Numbered from the stretch's first letter, positions 7,805 through 16,592 are shown. The stretch: DNA of 51,330 nucleotides from Lachnospiraceae bacterium (GCA_024403555.1 JAKSRP010000008.1:1-51330); one strand, 5' to 3'. A program made the numbers and translations. The notes: generated from the sequence alone by a model not told the origin.

Positions 7805-9475
7805 TTGAAAATTGCTAAGGATGACAGCAAGTCAGTAAAAATCATACCTTTGGGCGGATTGGAACAGATTGGTATGAATATTACTGCTTTCGAATATGAA
7901 GATTCGATTATTGTCGTTGACTGTGGTCTGGCATTTCCAACAGAAGAGATGTTAGGTATTGATCTTGTTATACCTGATGTATCTTATCTGCGCGATAATG
8001 CAGACAAAGTTAAAGGACTTGTCATTACTCATGGTCATGAGGACCATATTGGTGCAATTCCATATACTTTAAAAGAGTTGAATATCCCAATCTATGCGAC
8101 GAAGCTTACGATGGGATTGATCGATAATAAATTAAAAGAGCATGGATTATCACGCTCAATCAAAAAGAAAGTAGTAAAATTTGGGCAGTCTATCAATTTA
8201 GGCTGTTTCCGCATTGAATTTATTAAAACAAATCATAGTATCGCAGATGCAGCAGCACTTGCGATTTATTCTCCTGCAGGATTGATTATCCACACAGGAG
8301 ACTTTAAAATTGATCATACACCACTATTTGGTGAAGCGATTGACCTTGCCCGATTTGCGGAATTGGGAAAAAAAGGTGTACTCGCATTAATGGCAGACAG
8401 TACGAATGCTATGAGAGAAGGCTATACTCCTTCGGAACAGAAGGTTGCTAAAACTCTTGAGGCAGCATTTAATGAACATAAAAACCACAGACTCATCATT
8501 GCTACCTTTGCTTCTAACGTTGACCGTGTACAGTTGATTATCAATACGGCACATCGTTATGGAAGAAAAGTAGTGGTAGAAGGTCGAAGCATGGTGAATG
8601 TAATTAAGACGGCAATTGAACTTGGAAGTATTGAAGTGCCGGATAATACCATTATTGAGATTGAAGAGATGGGTAATTATACCGAAGATCAGCTCGTTTT
8701 AATTACAACCGGAAGTCAGGGAGAAACAATGGCAGCACTTTCCCGTATGGCAAATTCCAGCCATAAGAAAGTGACAATTCAGCCAAATGATGTCATTATC
8801 TTCAGCTCCTCTCCGATTCCAGGTAATGAAAAAGCGGTTTCTAAGATTATGGATTCTCTTACAAGAAAAGGTGCACAGATTGTGTTCCACGATACTCACG
8901 TATCCGGACATGCCTGTCGCGAAGAATTACGTCTTATTTATGCGCTTACTAGACCGAAGTATGCAATCCCAATTCATGGGGAATACCGTCATTTGATGGC
9001 AAATGCGGAAATTGCCAGAGAGATGGGTATTGACGATGAACATATTTTTATATTAGAATCAGGCAATGTACTTGAGTTAGAAGAAGATTGTGCAGGTATT
9101 ACCGGCAAGGTTCCTACACAGGGCATTTTAGTAGATGGTTTGGGTGTTGGTGATGTTGGTAATATTGTTTTACGAGATCGTCAGCAATTGTCTAAACACG
9201 GTCTGATTATTATTGTACTTACTCTTGAAAAATATACGAATCAGCTTCTTGCAGGACCGGATATTGTATCCCGTGGTTTTGTTTACGTAAGAGAATCAGA
9301 AATCCTGATGGATGAAGCAAAGGTGATTGTATCTGATGCGCTTGATTCTTGTTTGATGCGTAATATTTCAGACTGGAGTAAGATTAAGATTACCGTAAAA
9401 GATGCGTTAAGCGATTATTTATGGAAAAAAACAAGAAGAAATCCTATGATTCTTCCGATTATTATGGAAGTATAG
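7805..9475 (+). CDS. rnj: Ribonuclease J
   Basis: Metallo-beta-lactamase/beta-CASP ribonuclease with 5'-3' exonuclease and endonuclease activity, central to mRNA turnover and rRNA maturation in Firmicutes. The zinc motif THGHEDHIG has His76, His78, Asp80 and His81; further ligands lie in HTGDFKID, MADSTN begins the beta-CASP part, and HVSGHA and PIHGEYRHL complete it. The C-terminal domain runs to residue 556, normal for RNase J. The start is TTG at 7805 with GGAGG 7 bp upstream. It sits between yrzB and a YlbF-family gene in the same orientation. I cannot tell J1 from J2. Confidence 0.95.
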   Translation: MKIAKDDSKSVKIIPLGGLEQIGMNITAFEYEDSIIVVDCGLAFPTEEMLGIDLVIPDVSYLRDNADKVKGLVITHGHEDHIGAIPYTLKELNIPIYATKLTMGLIDNKLKEHGLSRSIKKKVVKFGQSINLGCFRIEFIKTNHSIADAAALAIYSPAGLIIHTGDFKIDHTPLFGEAIDLARFAELGKKGVLALMADSTNAMREGYTPSEQKVAKTLEAAFNEHKNHRLIIATFASNVDRVQLIINTAHRYGRKVVVEGRSMVNVIKTAIELGSIEVPDNTIIEIEEMGNYTEDQLVLITTGSQGETMAALSRMANSSHKKVTIQPNDVIIFSSSPIPGNEKAVSKIMDSLTRKGAQIVFHDTHVSGHACREELRLIYALTRPKYAIPIHGEYRHLMANAEIAREMGIDDEHIFILESGNVLELEEDCAGITGKVPTQGILVDGLGVGDVGNIVLRDRQQLSKHGLIIIVLTLEKYTNQLLAGPDIVSRGFVYVRESEILMDEAKVIVSDALDSCLMRNISDWSKIKITVKDALSDYLWKKTRRNPMILPIIMEV

Positions 9476-9505
9476 GTAAAAATAAATAGTAACAGGAGGT
9501 TGTTT

Positions 9506-9844
9506 ATGCAAAATATTGCCAATGCAGCCAGAGATTTTATTGAAGCAATTAAGCATTCTAATTTATATATCGACTATCAGAATCAGCTTTCCGTATTAAA
9601 AGAAGACGAAGAACTTTACAAATCCTTTAACGATTTCAGAAAAGATTATTATGGATTACTTTCTTCTAGCGAAGACAGCTTTGAAAAGATGGAAGAAGTA
9701 ACACAGAGATATCGATATGTTCTCGATAATCCAAAGGTATCTGGCTTTATGAAAGCGGAAGATAAATTCTGCTTAAGCATTAAGGAAATCTACAGTGCGA
9801 TCGCTGAAAAACTGGATTTAGATATGGATTTTATTGAAATGTAA
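9506..9844 (+). CDS. YlbF/YmcA family protein
   Basis: A 112-residue mostly helical protein of the YlbF/YmcA family (Com_YlbF). In B. subtilis, YlbF, YmcA and YaaT form an iron-sulfur complex that influences RNase Y processing, sporulation and competence; that is family knowledge. The helical pattern is visible: ANAARDFIEAIKHSNLY, YQNQLSVLKEDEELYKSFNDFR, then a helix ending EMEEVTQRYRYVLDNP-like. The start is ATG 9506 with AGGAGG 6 bp upstream; a TTG two codons earlier overlaps the ribosome binding site. The gene follows RNase J by 30 bp, consistent with a role in RNA decay (inference). Confidence 0.82.
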   Translation: MQNIANAARDFIEAIKHSNLYIDYQNQLSVLKEDEELYKSFNDFRKDYYGLLSSSEDSFEKMEEVTQRYRYVLDNPKVSGFMKAEDKFCLSIKEIYSAIAEKLDLDMDFIEM

Positions 9845-9876
9845 TCGGATTCATTAGATGAAAGAAGGTATTCAGG

Positions 9877-10248
9877 ATGATGAGACAACAAATTAATAAG
9901 AAATTTTGGATGACATTTTTACCTGTCTTTCTAGAAGCTCTTGGTGTTGTGCTCCTCATCCTGATTTTTTTGTGGATGAAGCAGACAGCATTTATGAGCT
10001 TTGCGAATGTTTCGTATAAGCAGGAACAGGTGGAAACTTGCCAGATTATCATTGAAGGCAATGAAAAGATCGGGAAGGTCTCCAAAGAACTTGAAAAACT
10101 TGGTGTTGTAGCAGATAAACGCTATATAAAAATCAGATATTATTGTTCTGATTTCAAAGAATATGAATTTGTAAAAGGTGTTCACGATGTATCTGCCAAT
10201 ATGGGGACAGATGATTTGCTGAATGAACTGACAGGGAAAAACAGATGA
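9877..10248 (+). CDS. Membrane-anchored MltG-like N-terminal domain protein without the catalytic domain
   Basis: A 123-residue protein with one N-terminal transmembrane segment (about residues 10-33) followed by an extracytoplasmic domain. The part VETCQIIIEGNEKIGKVSKELEKL resembles the LysM-like domain that precedes the catalytic domain of endolytic transglycosylase MltG, and VHDVSANMGTDDLLNEL resembles the region after it. The YceG catalytic domain (some 200 further residues with a conserved Glu) is absent and the gene ends by overlapping trmR by 4 bp. Position supports the link: in B. subtilis yrrL (mltG) lies between yrzB and yrrM (trmR). It is therefore a reduced MltG relative, not an active transglycosylase. 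Confidence 0.65.
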   Translation: MMRQQINKKFWMTFLPVFLEALGVVLLILIFLWMKQTAFMSFANVSYKQEQVETCQIIIEGNEKIGKVSKELEKLGVVADKRYIKIRYYCSDFKEYEFVKGVHDVSANMGTDDLLNELTGKNR

Positions 10249-10889
10249 TTGTAGATGAAAGAATTGTATCCTATCTTCATTCACTTCAAAGCGATGACAG
10301 TGAAGCATTGATGAAGATTGAGAAGGATGCCAGAGAACATTTTGTTCCGATTGTGAGAAAAGAGACAAAAGAATTATTGAAAGTTATGGTGCTGATGAAT
10401 CAGCCACAAAAGATATTAGAAATCGGGACAGCTGTCGGTTACTCCGCATTATATATGCATCAGTATCAGCCAGAAGGCGGAAAAATTGTTACCATTGAGC
10501 GTAATGATAAACGCATTATGCAGGCGAAAGAAAACTTTGAAAAATTAGATCCAGAGGGTGACATTTGCCTGATGGAAGGGGATGCTATTGATATTTTAAA
10601 ACAACTTGACGGATCCTATGATATGATTTTTATGGATGCAGCGAAGGGACAGTATATTCATTTTATGGATGAAATCTTAAGACTCCTTCCTGTAGGCGGC
10701 ATCTTAATCTCCGACAATGTATTGCAGGATGGGGATTGTGGAAAGTGCAGGTTTGCTGTTGAACGGCGTGGTCGTACGATCCACAAGCGAATGAGAGAGT
10801 ATTTGTTCCAGATTACTCATATGAAGGAATTTGAAACAGTTGTATTACCGGTTGGTGATGGAGTAACCATCAGTGTCCGTGTAGGATAG
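10245..10889 (+). CDS. trmR: tRNA 5-hydroxyuridine methyltransferase TrmR (O-methyltransferase family 3)
   Basis: Class I SAM methyltransferase of the COMT-like O-methyltransferase family; the B. subtilis homolog (YrrM) methylates ho5U34 to mo5U34 in tRNA. Motifs: ILEIGTAVGYSALYM (SAM loop, about residue 58), VTIERN (acidic residue binding the ribose), IFMDAAKGQY (metal-binding Asp) and LISDNVL (second metal ligand). Length 214 residues fits. It overlaps the MltG-like gene (ATGA) and is followed 14 bp later by the U32 protein TrhP, which makes its substrate; this adjacency is the main reason to prefer TrmR over a generic O-methyltransferase. Confidence 0.87.
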   Translation: MIVDERIVSYLHSLQSDDSEALMKIEKDAREHFVPIVRKETKELLKVMVLMNQPQKILEIGTAVGYSALYMHQYQPEGGKIVTIERNDKRIMQAKENFEKLDPEGDICLMEGDAIDILKQLDGSYDMIFMDAAKGQYIHFMDEILRLLPVGGILISDNVLQDGDCGKCRFAVERRGRTIHKRMREYLFQITHMKEFETVVLPVGDGVTISVRVG

Positions 10890-10903
10890 ATAAAGGAGAA
10901 TAA

Positions 10904-12130
10904 ATGAGAGAAACAGAATTATTGATTCCGGCAAGCAGTCTGGAAGTGTTAAAAACTGCGGTGCGCTATGGTGCAGATGCAGTATATATTGGAGGGGAGA
11001 TGTATGGTCTTCGCGCAAAGGCGAAAAACTTCTCCAAAGAAGAGATGAAAGAAGGGATTGACTTTGCCCATGCTCATGGTAAGAAAGTCTTTATAACGGC
11101 CAATATTGTGGCTCATAACGGGGATCTTGTTGGTGCAAGAGAGTATTTTCGTGAACTCGCCAAGATGGGACCAGATGCATTGATTATTTCTGATCCGGGT
11201 ATGTTTATGATTGCCAAAGAAGAATGCCCGGAAATCGATCTTCATATATCAACACAGGCTAACAGCACAAACTATATGACCTATAAATTCTGGTGGAACC
11301 AGGGCGCAACAAGAGTAGTAGCAGCGAGAGAATTATCCTTAGCAGAAATTGCAGAAATTCGTAAGAATATTCCGGAAGAGATGGAAATCGAATGTTTTGT
11401 ACATGGTGCTATGTGTATCTCTCATTCCGGCAGATGCCTGCTCAGTAATTATTTTACTGGTCGTAATGCGAATAAAGGTGCATGTACGCATCCTTGTCGT
11501 TGGAAATATGCAGTGATGGAAGAGAGCCGTCCGGGTGAATACCTTCCGGTTTATGAAAATGAACGCGGAACTTATATTTTTAATTCGAAAGATTTAAATA
11601 TGGTAGAACACATTCCGGAAATCATTGAAGCTGGGATTGATAGTTTAAAAATTGAAGGCCGTATGAAAACAGCTCTTTATGTGGCAACAGTTGCAAGAAC
11701 TTATCGTAAAGCGATTGATGATTATAAGATTTCCAAAGAAACGTATCTTGCGAATATGGATTATTATCACAGTGAGATTTCAAAGTGTACCTATCGCCAG
11801 TTTACAACAGGATTCTATTTTGGAAGAACAGATGAAAATTCTCAGATCTATACTAGCAATACCTATGAAAAAGAATATACATATATTGGAATTGTTCAGG
11901 ATGTGAATAAAGAGGGACACATTCTTTTAGAACAGAAGAATAAGTTCTCTGTTGGAGAAACTCTTGAAGTCATGATTCCTTCCGGGGAAAATGTTTCCCT
12001 CCCTGTTTTAGCTATTTATGATGAAGAGGGAAATCCACAGGAAAGTGCTCCGCATCCAAAACAGATGATCTGGGTGGATCTTGGACAGAAAATTGAAGTA
12101 GGATATTTGCTTAGAAGAAAAGAAGATTAA
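10904..12130 (+). CDS. trhP: U32 family protein TrhP (tRNA 5-hydroxyuridine synthesis)
   Basis: Peptidase U32 family member; TrhP-type members use prephenate-linked chemistry to hydroxylate U34 of tRNA. The U32 signature is present (HGAMCISHSGRCLLSNYFTGR, split here as ECFVHGAMCISHSG then RCLLSNYFTGR), followed by ACTHPCRW; Cys residues in these blocks probably bind an Fe-S cluster. The protein has 408 residues with the C-terminal accessory domain (DVNKEGHILLEQKNKFSVGE onward). B. subtilis has two adjacent genes (yrrN, yrrO) here; this window has only one, with YrrO-like length. It ends an operon; a strong terminator follows at 12138-12164. Confidence 0.88.
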   Translation: MRETELLIPASSLEVLKTAVRYGADAVYIGGEMYGLRAKAKNFSKEEMKEGIDFAHAHGKKVFITANIVAHNGDLVGAREYFRELAKMGPDALIISDPGMFMIAKEECPEIDLHISTQANSTNYMTYKFWWNQGATRVVAARELSLAEIAEIRKNIPEEMEIECFVHGAMCISHSGRCLLSNYFTGRNANKGACTHPCRWKYAVMEESRPGEYLPVYENERGTYIFNSKDLNMVEHIPEIIEAGIDSLKIEGRMKTALYVATVARTYRKAIDDYKISKETYLANMDYYHSEISKCTYRQFTTGFYFGRTDENSQIYTSNTYEKEYTYIGIVQDVNKEGHILLEQKNKFSVGETLEVMIPSGENVSLPVLAIYDEEGNPQESAPHPKQMIWVDLGQKIEVGYLLRRKED

Positions 12131-12137
12131 AATTATT

Positions 12138-12164
12138 AAGGGATACTCATAACGAGTATCCCTT
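12138..12164 (+). terminator. Rho-independent terminator after trhP
   Basis: An 11-bp perfect stem AAGGGATACTC / GAGTATCCCTT with a 5-nt loop, followed by TCTTTTG. It lies between convergent genes and may also act leftward, where the trailing sequence is A/T-rich. Confidence 0.82.
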
Positions 12165-12188
12165 TCTTTTGTGTATATAGATGTTTCA

Positions 12189-14204
12189 CTATTTTGTTAA
12201 TGTAGATAAGAATCCGCGACGTTCTAATACGTTTAAGATGTTACGTCCTTCGCGAACACCGTCAATCATACGACGAGTACGAGCACTGTCACCGATATTA
12301 ACGATTTCTGTCTGATAACCAAATGCATCGTATAATTCATCTAAGTGTGGAGAAGTTTCCTGCATACCTAAGCAAAGATAACCATAATCAAATTCTAAGC
12401 GGATATCTTTGTAGTCTTTACGAATTGTGAATGCATTCTCTTCTACTTTGATCAGATCAGCAGCTACATACTGATGTACGCCATATTCATCCATTAATTC
12501 GTAAGCTGCAGCACGTGTTGCAGGATCTAAGTCAATACCGAAGTGTGTCTGTTTTTCACAGATTGAAATGTCAGCACCACGTTCTGTAAAGAATTCTACT
12601 ACGTCAAGACCTACGTTACCACCACCGATAACAACAATCTTATATCCGGACATATTTTTTGGATATCCAGGAATGGTATCAACTAAATCGAAGATATCAA
12701 ATACATAACGTTCTTCGATTGGTTTTGACATGATTTCATTAAGTCCAGGGATGCCATTTGGTAATTTTGGATTAGAACCTGTTGCATTCACAATGATATC
12801 TGGTTTGAAGCCTTTGATGAATTCAGCGTCAGCTTCCATACCTTTACAGATAAAGAGATTCTTTAATTTCATGGCACGTCTGATCATATATTCTGGGAAT
12901 TCAGACATACGTTTTTTGTTGGACATTGCAGAAATTCTCTTAGCGATACCGCCAAGTTCTTTTTCTTTTTCAATTAATACTACACTACATCCAACTTCTG
13001 CAGCAGTACAAGCTGCTTCTAAACCAGCTACACCTGCACCAACAACTACTACGTTGCATGGCTCTTTCACTTTTCGTTCTTTATATTCATCTCCACCTGG
13101 AATAGCAGGGTTGATTGTACAACGGATTGGCTGGTCGTCAAAATTACGATGAACTACACAACCGATGTTACAGGAGATACACTTTCTGATTTCGTCTTCT
13201 TTGTTTAACTGGATTTTGGTTACCCAGTCAGGGTCAGCAATTAATCCACGTCCCATACCGACTGCATCTGCATATCCGTCTGCTAAGATTTTTTCAGTAA
13301 CCTGTGGGTCACGGACATTACCGCTTGTGATAACCGGTTTGTTGTATCTGTCACGGATTTCCTTAGCCATGTAGGATCTCCATCCATCCTTTAAGTAGTC
13401 AACGTCACTAACGTACTGTAATGCAACACTGCTACCTGCAGATACGTCGATTAAGTCAGCTTCTTCAATGTAATACTGTAACTGTTCTAAAGTATCTTCT
13501 AATGTATTACCGCCTTCGGTTAACTCGTCAGCACTAATACGAACGATAATTGGATACATAGGTCCAACTGCGTTACGAACTTCCTGTAATACCATCTTGG
13601 CAAAACGAGCACGGTTTTCAGGATTGCCGCCAAATTCATCGGTACGGTCATTAAATAAAGGAGACAGGAACTGATTGATTAAGAAACCATGTCCACATTC
13701 AAGTTCAACTGCGTCAAAGCCAGCCATAACAGCACGACGAGCAGCTTCGCCAAATTTTCTTGCGATTTTTTCGATTTCTTTCTTCTTTAATGGACGAGGA
13801 ACATCACCATGCTGGTTTACTCGAAGGTCGGAAGAAGATACCGGCTGAATATTGGTTAAGTCAATTGGAGCAGCAGCCCCTGCATGATTTAAGGTAAGTG
13901 CAACTTTTGTGTCATATTTGTGGATTGTTTCGCATAATTTAAATAATTTTGATACATAGCTATCGTGGTCAATTCTTAACTGATTTGCACGAAGTGTACC
14001 CTGTGGAGAGTATACACTTGCACATTCAACGATGATCAGTCCAGTACCACCCTTTGCACGAAGTTCATAGAATTTCATCTGAGAATCTGTTACATCACCG
14101 GAACGGCTTGCGCAGTTTGTAGCAACCGGTAACATAATAATTCTGTTCTTGATGGTCATATTCTTAACGCGTAAAGGCTTGAAAAGATTTCTATATTCGT
14201 TCAT
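12189..14204 (-). CDS. NADH:flavin oxidoreductase / enoate reductase family protein (paralog 1)
   Basis: 671-residue flavin and Fe-S enzyme of the 2,4-dienoyl-CoA reductase/BaiCD/enoate reductase type. Order: old-yellow-enzyme TIM barrel (1-340, FMN), a 4Fe-4S motif CISCNIGC plus a fourth Cys 12 residues on (about 350-370), and a pyridine-nucleotide/FAD domain with VVGAGVAGLEAA and VVIGGGNVGLDVVE. It would reduce an activated C=C bond with NADH; the substrate is unknown. The start is ATG 14204 with GGAGG 8 bp upstream. Odd: where the paralog has HAGH in the flavin/substrate pocket, this protein has ECGH (Glu169, His172). It has its own promoter at 14264-14293. Confidence 0.88.
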   Translation of the reverse strand: MNEYRNLFKPLRVKNMTIKNRIIMLPVATNCASRSGDVTDSQMKFYELRAKGGTGLIIVECASVYSPQGTLRANQLRIDHDSYVSKLFKLCETIHKYDTKVALTLNHAGAAAPIDLTNIQPVSSSDLRVNQHGDVPRPLKKKEIEKIARKFGEAARRAVMAGFDAVELECGHGFLINQFLSPLFNDRTDEFGGNPENRARFAKMVLQEVRNAVGPMYPIIVRISADELTEGGNTLEDTLEQLQYYIEEADLIDVSAGSSVALQYVSDVDYLKDGWRSYMAKEIRDRYNKPVITSGNVRDPQVTEKILADGYADAVGMGRGLIADPDWVTKIQLNKEDEIRKCISCNIGCVVHRNFDDQPIRCTINPAIPGGDEYKERKVKEPCNVVVVGAGVAGLEAACTAAEVGCSVVLIEKEKELGGIAKRISAMSNKKRMSEFPEYMIRRAMKLKNLFICKGMEADAEFIKGFKPDIIVNATGSNPKLPNGIPGLNEIMSKPIEERYVFDIFDLVDTIPGYPKNMSGYKIVVIGGGNVGLDVVEFFTERGADISICEKQTHFGIDLDPATRAAAYELMDEYGVHQYVAADLIKVEENAFTIRKDYKDIRLEFDYGYLCLGMQETSPHLDELYDAFGYQTEIVNIGDSARTRRMIDGVREGRNILNVLERRGFLSTLTK

Positions 14205-14263
14205 AATTTCGCCTCCATATTTACATAACATAATTCCATAATTTGTACTTGCATACTATATCT

Positions 14264-14293
14264 ATTATACCCTAAATTTAATCAGAGTGTCAA
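14264..14293 (-). promoter_or_regulatory. Promoter of enoate reductase paralog 1
   Basis: On the minus strand: TTGACA (14288-14293), 18-bp spacer, TATAAT (14264-14269); both hexamers are perfect consensus. It lies about 60 bp upstream of the start at 14204, so this gene is transcribed independently of its upstream paralog. Confidence 0.85.
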
Positions 14294-14351
14294 TAAATTC
14301 ACAATTATTATGAAAGATATGAGCATCAATTTTGTTTCTTTTGAAATAAAA

Positions 14352-14383
14352 AAAGAAGGACTTTCGAAAGAAAGTCCTTCTTT
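14352..14383 (-). terminator. Rho-independent terminator of enoate reductase paralog 2
   Basis: A 14-bp stem (AAAGAAGGACTTTC / GAAAGTCCTTCTTT) with a tetraloop. Leftward it is followed by TTTTTTTATTTC, a classical terminator for the gene at 14433-16448. It separates the two paralogs transcriptionally. Confidence 0.9.
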
Positions 14384-14432
14384 AAATTTAGCGGAAAAAC
14401 CGCATGAATTATATATTTAAGATACGCAAATC

Positions 14433-16448
14433 TTAGAAGAATCCGTTGTATTTAAGAACATCAACGATCTGACGACCTTCTTTGATACCATCGATGATAC
14501 GACGAGCACGTGGAGGGTTAGAGTCACCAATGTTCATGAAGATTACGGAATCACCAAAGTGTTCTTCTAATGCTGGAAGAACTGGATTGTTGTTTCTCAT
14601 ACCTAAGCAAACGAAACCATAGTCAAATGGTAATTTTGTGATTTCGCCATCTGGTAATTTAACGATGAATCCATCAGCGCATACTTCCATAAGAGCTGTG
14701 TTGATGTACTGTTTAACATCATATTCAGCCATCATTAATGTTGTGTCGTTCTTTGTGATTGGGTCAAGGTCACGACCGATGCCAGGAAGCATTTCAACGA
14801 TAGCACATTCGGATCCACGTGGAGCAAAGTATTCTACAACGTCAAGACCTACAGCGCCACCACCGATTACAACAACTTTCTTACCTTCTGTTTTGCCTTC
14901 GTAGTTGTTAGCTTCAACGTCTTTGATAAGATCCATGATGTTGAATACTGTACCGCCACCAAGGTTTTCATGTAAGCCTTTGATTGGTGGTAATGTAGGA
15001 ACGGATCCTGTAGCGTTAACGATGATGTCTGGGTTGAACTGTTCAACGAATTCAGGTGTAGCATCAACGTTTGTTAAGATATATAAGTTGCTTAAAGATT
15101 TAGCTCTGTTGATTAAGTAGTTAGGGAAATCTGCAAGACGTTTTTTGTCTGGGAATTTAGAGATTTCTTTAGCTAAACCACCAAGTTCGGATGTTTTTTC
15201 TAATAAGAATACTGTACATCCAACTTCTGCAGCTGTACAAGCAGCTTCTAAACCAGCTGTACCAGCACCGATTACAACTACGTTAGTTGTGTATGCAACC
15301 TGGTTATCTTTGTATCCAGCATTGTCGCAAAGAGATGGGTTAACTGTACAACGAAGAGGTCTGTTAGAACCGATACGGTTACCAGCACATCCGATGTTAC
15401 AGGAGATACATTTTCTAAGTTCGCATTCACGACCTTCTTTACATTTGTTACCCCATTCTGGTTCAGCGATAAGACCACGACCGATACCGATGAAGTCACA
15501 GTCGCCAGCTTCTAATTTTTCTTCTGCTACTGCAGGATCACGGTAGTTACCCATGGAGATAACAGGTTTTCCGTAAGCGTCTTTAACAGCTTTAGCCATG
15601 TAAGATCTCCATCCATCTGGATAGTGGTTAGCGTCGATCTGGTAACGAAGTGTATCGTTCTGAGCTGCGGATGCGGAGATGATATCAGCTTCATCGATGC
15701 AGTATTTTAATGTTTCGATAGTATCTTCTACTGTGTTACCACCTTCGATAAAGTCTTCTACGGAAATACGAAGGATGATAGGCATTGCAGGTCCGATCTG
15801 AGCACGAACTTCTGCTAAAACTTCTTTACAGAAACGAGCACGGTTTTCTGGAGATCCGCCGTATTCATCTGTTCTGTCGTTGAATACTGGAGAGAAGAAC
15901 TGGGAGATTAAGTAAGAATGTCCAGCATGAACTTCTACCATATCGAAACCAGCCATCTGAGCTCTCTTAGCTGCTGCGCCGTAATCTTTAGCGATTTTGT
16001 GGATTTCGTCTACTGTTAAAGGAGTAGGGATTCCGCCACCTGTTTTGGATGGATTTGTGGAAGAAGAAACAGCAGGTACGCCTGTTCTTGCAGGGTTAGC
16101 AGATGCACCAGCGTGGTTGATCTGAACTGCAATCTTTGTGCCGTATTCATGAACAGCTTCTGTTAATTCGTAAAGTCCAGGAATGAACATATCGTGGTCC
16201 ATTCTTAACTGGCTTGTTCCGTTAGAACCCTGAGGGAATGTTACACACACATTTTCTACAACGATAAGGCCTGTACCACCTTTTGCACGTTCAGCGTAGT
16301 AGTTGATGTGTTCTTTGCTAATTCCACCAAATGGTAATGCGAAGTTAGTACCCATAGGCATCATAACGATTCTGTTAGGAACTGTTACTGTTGGGCGTCC
16401 ACCTCTCATAATTGTAACTGGTGAAAATAAATTAGGGTATTTAGACAT
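14433..16448 (-). CDS. NADH:flavin oxidoreductase / enoate reductase family protein (paralog 2)
   Basis: 671 residues, exactly the length of its neighbour and homologous throughout: OYE barrel, 4Fe-4S motif CISCNIGC with a fourth Cys 12 residues on, then nucleotide-binding domains with VVIGAGTAGLEAA and VVVIGGGAVGLDVVE. The pocket motif is HAGH (His174, His177), as in typical OYE enzymes. Likely an NADH-dependent reductase of an unsaturated acid, thioester or related electron acceptor in anaerobic metabolism; substrate not identifiable from sequence. Start is ATG 16448 with GGAGG 8 bp upstream. It is divergent from a LysR-type gene 235 bp away, a classic regulator-target arrangement, and ends in a strong terminator. 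Confidence 0.89.
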   Translation of the reverse strand: MSKYPNLFSPVTIMRGGRPTVTVPNRIVMMPMGTNFALPFGGISKEHINYYAERAKGGTGLIVVENVCVTFPQGSNGTSQLRMDHDMFIPGLYELTEAVHEYGTKIAVQINHAGASANPARTGVPAVSSSTNPSKTGGGIPTPLTVDEIHKIAKDYGAAAKRAQMAGFDMVEVHAGHSYLISQFFSPVFNDRTDEYGGSPENRARFCKEVLAEVRAQIGPAMPIILRISVEDFIEGGNTVEDTIETLKYCIDEADIISASAAQNDTLRYQIDANHYPDGWRSYMAKAVKDAYGKPVISMGNYRDPAVAEEKLEAGDCDFIGIGRGLIAEPEWGNKCKEGRECELRKCISCNIGCAGNRIGSNRPLRCTVNPSLCDNAGYKDNQVAYTTNVVVIGAGTAGLEAACTAAEVGCTVFLLEKTSELGGLAKEISKFPDKKRLADFPNYLINRAKSLSNLYILTNVDATPEFVEQFNPDIIVNATGSVPTLPPIKGLHENLGGGTVFNIMDLIKDVEANNYEGKTEGKKVVVIGGGAVGLDVVEYFAPRGSECAIVEMLPGIGRDLDPITKNDTTLMMAEYDVKQYINTALMEVCADGFIVKLPDGEITKLPFDYGFVCLGMRNNNPVLPALEEHFGDSVIFMNIGDSNPPRARRIIDGIKEGRQIVDVLKYNGFF

Positions 16449-16511
16449 AATAAATTCCTCCATTCACATTAAATAAATATAAATAACCCATTCTGTTATT
16501 ACTATAACAAT

Positions 16512-16592
16512 ATTATAACTTTTCTCAGTGTGAATATCTAATTGATTTATCAAAGGTTTTTGATAGAAAGTATCTATTAATTGTGGTATAAT
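16512..16592. promoter_or_regulatory. Divergent promoter region with candidate LysR operator
   Basis: Between the reductase and lysR genes lies a perfect inverted repeat TATCAAA-GGTT-TTTGATA (16548-16565). Its right half contains TTGATA, which could be the -35 of a lysR promoter with TATAAT at 16587-16592 (spacer 21 bp, longer than ideal). In the other direction there is TATAAT at 16512-16517 without a good -35, as expected for an activator-dependent promoter. The palindrome thus sits where a LysR dimer could repress its own gene and activate the reductase. Operator function is inferred. Confidence 0.5.

Noticed and set aside
9931..10368. 145-codon leftward open frame
   Set aside because: It is antisense to the MltG-like and trmR genes, has no ribosome binding site and a composition typical of a shadow frame.
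12730..13152. 140-codon rightward open frame inside enoate reductase paralog 1
   Set aside because: It lies wholly antisense to a clear gene and shows no domain or start signal; similar shadows occur at 15145-15546 and 22595-23047.
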